Positions 57,201 to 64,000 of a DNA stretch of 64,000 nucleotides are shown here, piece after piece. The position numbers were made by a program, and so were the translations under genes. Below the pieces are notes generated by a model. It was not told the origin of the DNA and did not search any database. It saw only the letters and a list, made by a program, of their open reading frames with translations. Positions within the stretch are counted from its first letter, which is position 1, and every line of letters starts with the position of its first letter. Source of the DNA: Eudorina sp. 2006-703-Eu-15 (lineage: Eukaryota > Chlorophyta > Chlorophyceae > Chlamydomonadales > Volvocaceae); the NCBI GenBank assembly GCA_003117195.1, contig BDSI01000174.1, positions 144,256 to 208,255 on the forward strand, read 5' to 3'.

Positions 57201-60200
57201 AAGTCGCAGGCGCATTAGTCAGTCCGAAGCAAAGTACCCGAAAAGCGAACTGACCCATCCCAGGCGCAATAAATGCGGTCTTAGGGATATCCTCCGGAGA
57301 TATGCGGATCTGATAATAACCTTGCTGGAGATCGAGCGAAGTAAAAACTTTCGCACCCTGTAATGCATCGAAAATTTCCGTGATGTTGGGCATTGGATAC
57401 CGCCGTTTCACCGTAATTTTGTTAAGAGCTCGATAGTCGAGACACATTCGAAGCTCTCCATTGGCCTTCTGGACGAAGAGGACCGGCGCTCCGTACGGAG
57501 AATTGGAAGGCTCAATATAACCTTTCGCCAGAAGATCGGTGACTTGCTTCCGTACTTCATCCATTTCTTTAGGCGATAGCCTATACATTCTTTTGGCAGG
57601 CGGTTCCGCGTTGGGCACCAGGGGAATAGTGTGACCAGTACCGCGGTCAGGCGGTAGGCCTGTGAGCTCTTCAAACACGTCCTCATATTCTTTTAAAAGC
57701 GCCTGAATTTCCTGCTCCGGGACCAGGTTGTCACTGACACCATCGGCTCGGTCAGCAACGGTTGTAGCGAGCGTCGTACGCTCGACGGACGGTTGGCTTT
57801 CCGCGCGCACCAACATAAGATAACTGCGCGCCCCCCGTGCCAGGGCCTTAGCTGCTTGTTTGGCAGACAGGAGCCCTATCTCCTTATCGCCGGTAAATTC
57901 AACAGTTGCGGTACTAAGCAGCGGTTTTCCGCTAAGCGGATCAAAGCCTTCCAACGCTGCGTACGACGGTTTCAGTTTCACGTCGTGCCCCTGATAACAA
58001 ATGGTCAACATCTTGCGCTTGTAATCCATTCGAGCTTGGCGCACATGAAGCCAATCTGAGCTTAGGATCACATCAATACCCGGAACCCCTTCGGGAAGCA
58101 CTAGTAGCGTAACCCATTCGGTATGGTTCCCAATGCGCAACTTGGCACGAACCTGTCCGTGCAACCGAGTGGACTGACCATCTGCAAGTCGTACCGTAAC
58201 CGTTTCCGAATTACGTAGCATCAAAGACAACTGACGTGCAAGGGAAAGCGTAATGAACCCATGTGCAGTCCCGTTGCAATCTGCGCCACTGTCTACCAAG
58301 GTTCGTGCTGGAGAGTCCGCAATCCTAGCATCGAACTGCATCGTATGGCTGCGCCCGGTGCGCAGAGTGCTCAACTTAGCTGGTTCCCTGGGCGGGTCGT
58401 ACCGAAGTTGTACGGGCCAATGTATGCCCGGTAGCGTGACCCGTTGCCCATCCTTTCCTGGACCTGTAAACAACTGCGTGCCTACAGGATATGTCTTTAA
58501 CAAACGGAACCCAGCTTCTCGAAAAAGGTGCTGAACATGCGGCCACTGTGGCGCGACAAAGCAAGCACTCGTACGCTCGGGAGACTTCAGTTTGCATTTC
58601 TGATAATGCTGCAGCCACTGATCAATCTGTGTAACCGGAGGGTGGGCCCAAACCACTTCGTTCGACACATCCTGGTCGAAAAACGAACGGCTGGGACAGG
58701 CAAAGCGCTGACACAATCGATTGCTGCCATCATCGTTACATGCCGCGTCAAAGGTGAACGTCCGACCGAGTCGAGCTTGCACAGCGCGAAATTCCGACTC
58801 CAAAAACATTCTATCAGACGTCTCAGCCTCTGGCGGAGGCGGCAACCAATCGTCCAAGTCAGGGGAATCAACGACAGGCCTTTCCTGTACAGCAACCGCG
58901 GGTTCATCCTGCATTCCGTCAGCAGCACTCACCCTCGGTGCATCCCGTTCCTGACTTTCACCCTCCAAGCGCTTGCCAACCCCCTATTCCTGCATGGGGT
59001 CACCACTGGAGCCACGCCCACCGCGGCCACCGCGGCCTCCATAGCCCCCACGACCCCCGCGGCCACCACGGCCGTTTCCCCGACCACGATTCTTGTTGTA
59101 CTCATTGTGGTTCGCACGCGGCACTGGAGGACCCGCCACACGACGGATCTCTTCGCACTTTCCAGAGCTACGATGCTCATGTAAGTCGTCTACCATGTGC
59201 CCGCAGTTGAAGCACTCGATTGCCTTCCTTGGCCTCTTAGGAGTATGCTTCTGTTTGAGGGATTTCGAACGGGGTGTGGAAGCAAAATTCAGGTTAGCTG
59301 CGGCAGCCTTGATTGCAGCAGCAACGCGGTAGCGGGTTTCTTGTCCAATTGCAAATTCAATCAAGCGGTCAAGGTCCTGCCAATCTCGTCCATTGGCATC
59401 CGTACCGCATGCCTTACGCATTGCTGAGGGTAACCCGCGCAAGAACCATCCGATCATGTCTCCCTGAGACATGGTCCGTGCATCCCTGATGATTTCACGG
59501 AACCTCTGTGTGTATTCTTGCACGCGTTCCCCGGTTTTCATGGCGTGTTCGCCCGCATGCAAACGATCCCGTGCCTCCTGCTCAGTATGACGGCGCACAT
59601 CGCCGTATTGCAAAAGGAATGCAGCGCGCAAGGCGGACAAAGTCAAAACTTGCCCCTTATCTGCAAAGGATTTGAGCAGTGCTTGCCCCCATTCTTGTGC
59701 ACGACCAGTCAACCAAAAGATGAAGTGTTCGGTGGGCAACAAGCCACTTGCTTGCATGTATCGCACAAGCCCATCGAACCAAGTTTGTGTGCACGAGATG
59801 TGACTATCCGTCTTCCCATTAAACTTAACTGGGTTAGGCAAGCGACGGTGATTGCTCACCTCGGGACCCTGCTGCGGAACGAACCCTTGCGGCGGTAGTG
59901 CGTCTTCGGTGCCCATAAATGGCGCACCTGGGTTGCTCGGGCCGGGACCGGCGCGCCCATCCAGCCAGCGAACGAGGAGGGCCGCCACGCGTGCAGCCTC
60001 CGGCTTGATCAAGGGGCGACCCATCCGGTACTCCACGTGCTCCTGCGTTGCTGAACGCAAGATTTCACTATCCAGCTCGTGGCCCAGCCGGTTGAACGCC
60101 TCCCGAGCAAACATCTCAATGCGGCTCGGATCCCTGGTAGAGAGACCAACCGCCGCCGCCGCGGCATAGTTGGCCGCCTGCTGCGGCGCCGAACCAACGC

Positions 60201-63200
60201 CAGGGGACGCACCAGCACCGGCGCCGCCGCCTCGCAACCGACAGCAGCGCCAGCGCACACCGTAGCGGCAGCCGCCCCCGCGGCCGCCGCTCCACCAGCT
60301 GCAGCAGCCGCAGCGGCCTTCTCCGTAGCCGCTGCGCGCTGCCTGCGCTCCTCATTTGCAGCCGCCACCTCCCTGTCCAAAAGAGCGTGCTCCGCCGCGT
60401 CCTTTTCTGCCCGAGCCTGCTTGCGCGCCCGCTTAGCTGCGCGCTTCTTCTTGTGCCGGGTCCGCTCGCTGTCAGAGGAGCGGACCGAAGTAGTGGCCTG
60501 TCCGGACTCTCGGGAAGGTGAAGTGGACCGGGAGGTGTCGGTGGAGTTGGGTTCGGACTGGCGACGTTTGTTGACCAAGGTGGTCAGCAGTCCTTCGATG
60601 TTGGAGAGCTTATTGTCCATGTCTCCAACCTTTCTCTCGAGCCTAATAACCCTGGCCGCGTCGACCGGCTCAGCGGTCGCGGCCGCAGCGTTCGGCGACG
60701 AGCGACCCTTGGGCCCTTCAGCGTCAGCGTCGTCGATTGTGGCCTTCGCGACCTCCATCGCGAGGTCCGAAGCCGTCTGTGGAGCACGGGCACGACGGGC
60801 AGGGGCAGTATCATCATCTGAGTCCGAGGAAGAAGAAGTGGACCCGTTGTCCAAGGACTCGCTATCCGAAGAAACGGGAGTAGGTTCGCGCGCTCGCTTC
60901 TTCCCACTTGTTTTCTTCCCGGAGCCCACGCGCTCGCCATTTTTCATCAAAAATAATTTTCTGAGCTACCGCCTTAATTCCGGACTTCGGCCCCTTGGCC
61001 TTCTTATTAGACTTGGGCTTCCCAGTGCCCTTTGCAGCAGCCCGACGGTACAACTCAGGCAAGGTAGGCGCCGGTCCGTCCCGGTGCTTCTTCTTAGACG
61101 GGCTCTTGCCCTTACGACCCACCATTGGATCATCCACAGGCGCCTCCGCGCCAGTCTCAGCCGGAGCGCCCTCGCGCTCAACCTCAGCGGTATCGGCCGC
61201 CCGATCATCGGCCCCCTTGGCCGCAGAACAGCCTTTCCGTGCTTAGGCATTTTTCGGGACGTATGAAATCAAAGAGAAGAAAAATAAAATGTAAATGTAC
61301 CCTAACCTGGTCGTAGGATACCACTTGTAACACCGGTTTTGGTGTAGCGGAAGCGTATGGATCGTAGGGTAGACTTACGGAAGTAACACGAATGTGCAAT
61401 GGCGTAGTGTGGGAATGATCCACAACCACTAGGTGTCTAGTGATGGCTCATGCCCTACCCGTGCGAGCCTTTATGCACCTGGGGCCTCGCATCACCCAGT
61501 GCCGTACCATGTCGGCAACGTGTGCGTCCTTAGATTTACACTCCTCCCGTGTGACACCCCACGGGCGTGATACAAAACCTCAACTTACACCATAGGATGT
61601 AACAGCTTTGTCCGTCAAAGCTACCATGTTGGGAACCGTGGTAGGATCGACTGTCAATAGCAGAAGGTCCGATTACGAACATGTCGCATCGGCCGTATAC
61701 GGACATCAACTCCGTATTCCTACCTCCATCAGATGCAATCCATTATTGCATTCTTAACTTATAATATTTATCATATTTGTCCCAAGAGCTTTGCGACTCT
61801 TTTGTAACGACGGCGTGCTCGCTCCCTTACGTATTTCACTAAGTCCGCGAGCCCCGTGTTACAGCGGCGGTGGCGATGGATTTAGGATGGTGGGGTGGTG
61901 GTGGAGGTGGAAGTCGGGATCTGTCGGTTGCAATCCGTGACATTTTGGGCGGGCCCCAGCGCGAAGCGCGTTCGGGGGGCCCCGCCCCCTAGGATTGCCC
62001 ATGTCCGTGTGTGTGTGTGTGTGTCCGTGTGTCCGGTAACGGCAAAACGTTTCATTATCCGCTAAACTAATTCGCTATGTTTGTCATATTAATTGTCCTC
62101 TATTGCAAGGTAACTTTGGTTTGGCTGAAAAAAATTCTTTGCGCACAAACGGTCAAAGTAAAGCTCCGCGGTCTCCATGGACCCGAGTCAACATCCACCC
62201 AACGCCTCTCGCGCTCATGTTTGTTGCAACAGGTGCCGCGTGATGCATACTTGGATTAAGAATGGGAGCCGCGTGCTAAATTGAACTTCCATAGTGTTCT
62301 GATGTTTGAACATCAAGATGCCACCAACACCAAGATTTGCCTTTCTGTTTTGCCAGATGAATACAATTCCACATTATGTATTGAATCAAAGTTTCAAGAT
62401 GCAAAGGGATAGCATGCGAGTACATGCCGAGTTCTCCAGTTCCGATGGCCGAAGTCCAGGTCTCCCCGCGGCTTTTTTGCACCCTGTTTTTGCCTTACAT
62501 TGCTATGTACTATTGATATCAAACCTTAGAGGTTCACGTCTGCTGCGGGCGTGCAACTGAAGTGTTGCATGCTTGCCGACGGACCAAACAACTACAGTTT
62601 TCACGGCAAAACAAGAATGCTTCAAGCTTGCTTTGTCATCAATTGCTTGACAGACGGATGCGGTAGTGCATAGGCGTTTAGCATGCCATTCGGTGACCGT
62701 TGGCGGCGCGTACTGCAGGTTGGTTTCGGGGCTACCTACCCTTGAGCTTGCACGCCAATCAACGACACCCTCAATGGCACCTTTTCACTCTCTCACACTC
62801 TTGCGCGGTAGTAGAGTTTCCCTTGTAAAGCAACCGGCCCATACGGATTGTGGGGGGCCCCGCCCTTTTCCGGCTTCGAGGAAGCCGACCCTCTACTTGT
62901 CCAACATGACACCGCGGCCTGTTTCCTATGTTCGATATGTCTTTGGGGGGCCGTAGAAGGTTTGGGAAGTCGGAATTGATGCGCTGCGCTGCGCTGCGTG
63001 TCCAGATGGCAGAGAGCGACCTCTTTGGGGCAGTTAGCGCGTGCCACTGAAGAGCACGACAGGGGCGTTACACGAGGCTTTACAACACCTCAACCTGGAC
63101 AAGTCTGAATCTACAAAGTCCTACATGGGGTGATTCCTTTCGAGACTCCACACGCTGTCGTCGTGCCTCAACGTCCATTGCCGTACCTTGTCGTACATCC

Positions 63201-64000
63201 CCAGGTGATCATCGCCACCAAGGTGGCGGCGCCGCTGCCGGCGTGGATCGCAGGCTGGGTGGTGGCCAACCGGTGCGCCAGGGTGGATGTTCTTGGCGTG
63301 AGGCGGTCAGGGAGGGAGAGAGGGGACGTGGGAGGGAGGCAGGAAGGTGCGGACGGACCTTCCTTGCCTGGGCCCCGTCCCCTTCATCTACCCGCCTGGA
63401 TCCTTACCTACTAACCCTCAACTGGCTCGCCCGCTGGCTCGCCTGCTGGCTCGGTCCCTGGCTCGGTCCCTGGCTCGGTCCCTGGCTCGGTCCTGGCTCG
63501 GTCCCTGGCTCGGTCCCTGGCCTCGGTCCCTGGCTCAGTCCCTGGCTCGGTCCCTGGCTCGGTCCCTGGCTCGGTCCCTGGCTCGGTCCCTGGCTCGCCG
63601 CTGGCTACCTGCTGTCGGTGCACTTCACCCCACCTCACGTCGCCCTCCATCCCCCTCTCTCGTTTACCGTGTGAACAAGTGCGCTAGATGCATGTGACCG
63701 GGTGCGTTATGGGCGGCTTCCCTCGTTTCATCTCGCCCCCGCACTCCCGCCCCTGTCTTTGCCCGGCTCTAGCTAACCTTCAGTGCTAGCCTTCAGCCTG
63801 TCGCTGCCCACCAACACGCTACCTCCCCACCACCTCTGCCCCACCTCCGCGCCACCTCCGCCCCGCCCCGCCCGACGTCGCTCGTAGGACCGACCCGCCC
63901 GGCCCGCCACCCAGCCCGAGCTGGACGAGGCGTCCATCCGCTCCGCCCTGGGGGCCTCCCTGCGCCGCCTGCAGACGACTACGTGGACCTCTACCAGATC
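48137..64000 (+). CDS. Tas-type aldo/keto reductase (gene model, right end off window)
   Basis: Exons: 48137-48226, 51376-51452, 52349-52436, 63205-63258 and 63915 to the window end. Spliced, the protein starts with the signature KLGSSDLEV, LGTMTWGEQ, then NTEEEAFEQLDYALAQGV and NFIDTAELYPVPPRPETVG, RTETYIGNWL, RDKVIIATKV and ASIRSALGASLRRLQ. This follows the family order of NADP(H)-dependent aldo/keto reductases of the E. coli Tas group. The catalytic Asp and Tyr region (DTAELYP) is present. Phases are compatible (0, 2, 0, 0). At 63974-63980 one base seems missing relative to the expected DYVDLYQ, so this allele is frameshifted or misassembled. Introns 1 and 3 are swollen by a satellite and a retrotransposon. 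Confidence 0.88.
48232..50775. repeat. Satellite: 16 monomers of exactly 159 bp, with 477-bp higher-order units
   Basis: Monomer starts fall every 159 bases from 48232 to 50617 with no length change. Monomers 1-3, 4-6 and 7-9 form three copies of a 477-bp trimer that are indistinguishable where compared; the later monomers vary more. Each contains the palindrome GAGCATGCTC and the splice-like word CCCAGGTGCGC. The array fills intron 1 of the reductase. A degenerate end with GAGCATGCTCAGGACCGTT follows at 50793-50812. Confidence 0.96.
50776..51375. other. Rest of reductase intron 1
   Basis: Degenerate satellite remnant to about 50865, then unique GC-rich sequence. No exon recognised. Confidence 0.5.
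51376..51452 (+). CDS. Aldo/keto reductase exon 2
   Basis: Acceptor CGCCACCAG, donor GTGAGT, phase 0 to 2. Encodes NTEEEAFEQLDYALAQGVNF and the IDTAEL motif with the catalytic Asp. Confidence 0.9.
51697..51740. repeat. 11-bp tandem repeat, four copies
   Basis: GCGGCGTCACA repeated four times inside intron 2 (51453-52348) of the reductase. No other feature is recognised in this intron. Confidence 0.95.
52349..52436 (+). CDS. Aldo/keto reductase exon 3
   Basis: Acceptor TGGCGCAG, donor GTACGT, phase 2 to 0. Encodes YPVPPRPETVGRTETYIGNW and the GCRDK end, strongly conserved in Tas-type enzymes. Confidence 0.9.
52524..53061 (-). repeat. 3' LTR
   Basis: The 538-bp repeat downstream of pol on the element's strand. 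On that strand it begins TGTAACACGGGG and ends with the complement of TGTAACACC. Confidence 0.96.
53062..53073 (-). promoter_or_regulatory. Polypurine tract
   Basis: AGGGGGGGAGAA on the element strand, immediately before the 3' LTR, as expected for plus-strand DNA priming. Confidence 0.85.
53108..55444 (-). CDS. Gypsy pol, second part: RT end, RNase H, integrase, chromodomain
   Basis: It begins in the RT at KFLGHIVSREGLKVDASKV, followed by RNase H (FEVWSDASVFGTGAVLMQ, TTDQECLGVIHALTEWR). The integrase has its HHCC knuckle (HDPPFSGHKG...CPSCQRNK) and DDE core (VSMDLITQLP, VSDRDPQFTSKF, QTDGQTERMNRLLEE). A chromodomain follows (WMVEDIADHRD, YFVRWQGFPPSENSWEP), then a basic tail. Chromodomains of this clade direct integration to marked chromatin. 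The frame is uninterrupted. About 33 residues of open frame upstream of the RT part belong to the nested element, not to pol. Confidence 0.93.
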   Translation of the reverse strand, partial: KSVLKFLGHIVSREGLKVDASKVATVRDWPVPKDLKKLREFLGLANYFRRFIQGFSSLAAPLTALTSAKVPFVWSPQCQAAFEGIKTALMNAPVLALPQLDKPFEVWSDASVFGTGAVLMQDGLDGHPVAYTSQKFTGAEHNYTTTDQECLGVIHALTEWRCYLEGCEFLLITDHHPLVYLHEQRGAGLLSRRQARWMEYLQRFNGMKWEYRPGRINVADPISRIHDAVLAVLAGSLTVGDLGKRIREGYAGDPWYKKPKAAVMQFKRRDGFWYKGDQIVVPRDPMLRTSIIKEYHDPPFSGHKGAERTAEAIARTFWWSGLHADVQRYVASCPSCQRNKPLNKKPGGLLHPLPIPQGVWESVSMDLITQLPTTKDGHDAVVVFVDRLSKMTHFAATHTSATAEDLAHLFVSTVFKQHGLPKNFVSDRDPQFTSKFWKEVTRLLGTHCYMSTAFHPQTDGQTERMNRLLEETLRHYIAPTHDDWEQHLPLVEFAINNAWQESIGTTPFLLNGGRQPCTPVDLGLPSNVPGAVRFSANLRERLARARACLEAAQQRQKKHANKKRTIAQFQQGQEVLLSTKNITLKSPGTRKLLPRWIGPYRIEKMVGPAAARLTLPTEMRIHPVFHVSLLKHFKRDGRTPPAPAFTIGEDEYWMVEDIADHRDVSAGRGRYRREYFVRWQGFPPSENSWEPDATLRESAPVEQLIEAYETRLPEASRKEQSHAALKAQRKENHGNKGAQPQERTQPTPTVQEAQKPDDDVGTTTRRSKRLLGKRKSEE
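55445..57019. mobile_element. Nested 1,575-bp inverted-repeat element in RT
   Basis: Perfect 14-bp terminal inverted repeats, CGTCTGTAATTTTG at 55445-55458 and its complement at 57006-57019, with imperfect similarity extending further inward. The flanking bases fit a 2-bp TT duplication, and its removal gives an RT spacing equal to the family norm. Subterminal ATACTCAGTGTCA occurs at both ends in the same orientation. Four ~30-bp repeats (TGTTAACATGGC...GGATATACACT) lie at 55590-55715. No transposase is recognised, so it appears non-autonomous. Confidence 0.85.
57020..58983 (-). CDS. Gypsy pol, first part: MTase-like module, protease, RT
   Basis: The frame continues from gag across one TAG. 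First comes an N-terminal module resembling phage-type DNA adenine methyltransferases (58393-58791). The aspartic protease follows (TLVDSGADCNGTAHGF) with a flap-like LVLPEGVPGIDVILSSDWL. The RT shows YRLSPKEMDEVRKQVTDLL, CLDYRALNKITVKRRYPMPN, TSLDLQQGYYQIRI, FGLTNAPATFQ and VLVYLDDILVFSK (catalytic DD). It is cut after KLSKCDF by the nested element. There is no ATG near its start, which supports translation as a Gag-Pol fusion. Confidence 0.92.
58393..58791 (-). other. Dam-like methyltransferase module, probably inactive
   Basis: Residues read FTFDAACNDDGSNRLCQRF, then VVWAHPPVTQIDQWL, then SACFVAPQW and GIHWPVQLRYDPP. The order FxxDAA, W(N)PPY/F...I..W and a following hydrophobic strand match the N6-adenine methyltransferases encoded by phages and some retroelements. 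The catalytic motif normally reads NPPY or NPPF; here it is HPPV, so methyltransfer is unlikely and a DNA-binding or structural role is possible. Confidence 0.55.
58984..61250 (-). CDS. Gypsy gag (frame-disrupted)
   Basis: The well-preserved C-terminal part (60220-58984) holds the capsid-like region (FNGKTDSHISCTQTWFDGLV, FIFWLTGRAQEWGQALL, MIGWFLRGLPSAMRKA). It is followed by a zinc-knuckle-like CFNCGHMVDDLHEHRSSGKC and an RGG-rich tail, ending at TAG 58986-58984. The N-terminal part starts MPKHGK at 61250, is Lys- and acidic-rich with a nuclear-signal-like KKKRAAKRARKQAR, and changes frame near 61235, 60948 and 60220. The near-identity of the LTRs makes sequence errors or very recent damage likelier than old decay. 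Confidence 0.75.
61306..61323 (-). promoter_or_regulatory. Primer-binding site
   Basis: On the element strand TGGTATCCTACGACCAGG begins two bases after the 5' LTR. TGGT pairs with the tRNA CCA end plus its discriminator base, and TGGTATC equals the start of the initiator-Met site used by many plant elements. The rest differs, so the primer tRNA is not identified. Confidence 0.7.
61326..61863 (-). repeat. 5' LTR
   Basis: 538 bp, with one base difference from the 3' LTR found by eye. It should carry the element's promoter. A TATAATATTTATC-like AT-rich stretch lies at 61760-61775. Confidence 0.96.
61941..62901. repeat. Dispersed ~1-kb repeat family E, copy 2
   Basis: It parallels 33447-34426 with scattered substitutions and small indels, in the same orientation. 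It includes a (GT)n stretch after CCCATGTCCGTG (62000-62035) that corresponds to the long CA tract at 37159-37722. It lies in reductase intron 3, 77 bases beyond the LTR. Confidence 0.8.
62902..63204. other. End of reductase intron 3
   Basis: Unassigned sequence with a short GCGCTGCGCTGCGCTGC repeat at 62980-62997. No exon recognised before 63205. Confidence 0.5.
63205..63258 (+). CDS. Aldo/keto reductase exon 4
   Basis: Acceptor CATCCCCAG. It encodes VIIATKVAAPLPAWIAGW. A GTGGTG donor at 63259 keeps phase 0 into exon 5 and matches family spacing. An alternative GTGAGG donor at 63297 gives the wrong phase. Confidence 0.75.
63429..63600. repeat. 12-bp minisatellite CTGGCTCGGTCC
   Basis: About 14 near-identical copies with two small length changes, inside reductase intron 4 (63259-63914). 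The rest of this intron shows no feature. Confidence 0.93.
63915..64000 (+). CDS. Aldo/keto reductase exon 5 (partial)
   Basis: Acceptor CGCCACCCAG. It encodes PELDEASIRSALGASLRRLQ, after which the base string reads ACGACTACGTGGACCTC, where family members have one more base (giving DYVDLYQ). The exon is cut by the window end. Confidence 0.8.

Larger units (their letters stand above)
52524..61863 (-). mobile_element. Chromodomain Gypsy LTR retrotransposon, 9,340 bp
   Basis: Two 538-bp LTRs (52524-53061 and 61326-61863) start TGTAACACC and end GTGTTACA. I found one difference between them (52546 vs 61348). A 5-bp duplication, GCGGC, flanks the element (52519-52523, 61864-61868). Coding runs on the minus strand as gag, then protease, RT, RNase H, integrase and chromodomain. 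A 1,575-bp inverted-repeat element interrupts RT. It sits in reductase intron 3 in antisense orientation. Confidence 0.96.

Overview
The window looks like nuclear DNA of a volvocine green alga (Chlamydomonas/Volvox relatives). The reasons are many small introns with GTRAGT donors and CAG acceptors, GC-rich exons in more AT-rich surroundings, Ser-Pro ([10 protein letters not shown]) cell-wall protein rods, a FASTK/OPR-like organelle RNA-binding protein, TGTAA-type 3' signals, and a dense load of LINE, Gypsy, hAT and miniature elements. This is inferred from sequence style only; no species is claimed. Several reading frames break inside homopolymers or GC-rich repeats, so some frameshifts may be assembly errors.

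Layout. (1) 0.3-12.2 kb, minus strand: a secreted protein gene with a signal-peptide exon followed by repeated ~157-codon exons. Each exon encodes one beta-sandwich, carbohydrate-binding-like module, and the module exons are bounded by phase-1 introns. A hAT MITE and a LINE lie between the fourth and fifth module exons. (2) 15.4-21.1 kb, plus strand: a secreted hydroxyproline-rich protein (signal peptide, Ser-Pro rods around a Gly-Gly-Gly-Thr repeat), followed by exons that include a ricin-B-like beta-trefoil region. (3) 22.4-24.9 kb: two weak exon candidates and repeats. (4) 25.0-32.1 kb: a complete 7.1-kb hAT DNA transposon with a seven-exon transposase, inserted in an older LINE. (5) 32.5-41.4 kb: repeats, a LINE tail carrying a 415-bp TRIM retroelement, a Gypsy integrase fragment, palindromes and long CA/C tracts. 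(6) 41.4-47.8 kb, minus strand: an OPR/FASTK-like gene. (7) 48.1-64.0 kb, plus strand: a Tas-type aldo/keto reductase gene, divergent from (6) and running off the right edge. Its first intron holds sixteen 159-bp satellite monomers with a trimeric higher-order structure. Its third intron holds a 9.3-kb chromodomain Gypsy element on the opposite strand, whose reverse transcriptase is itself split by a 1.6-kb inverted-repeat element.

How it works together. The host genes appear to serve the extracellular matrix or cell wall (regions 1 and 2), organelle RNA metabolism (6) and redox metabolism (7). Almost everything else is transposable elements and their debris. Several insertions can be dated relative to each other, because target-site duplications and pre-insertion reading frames can be read directly.
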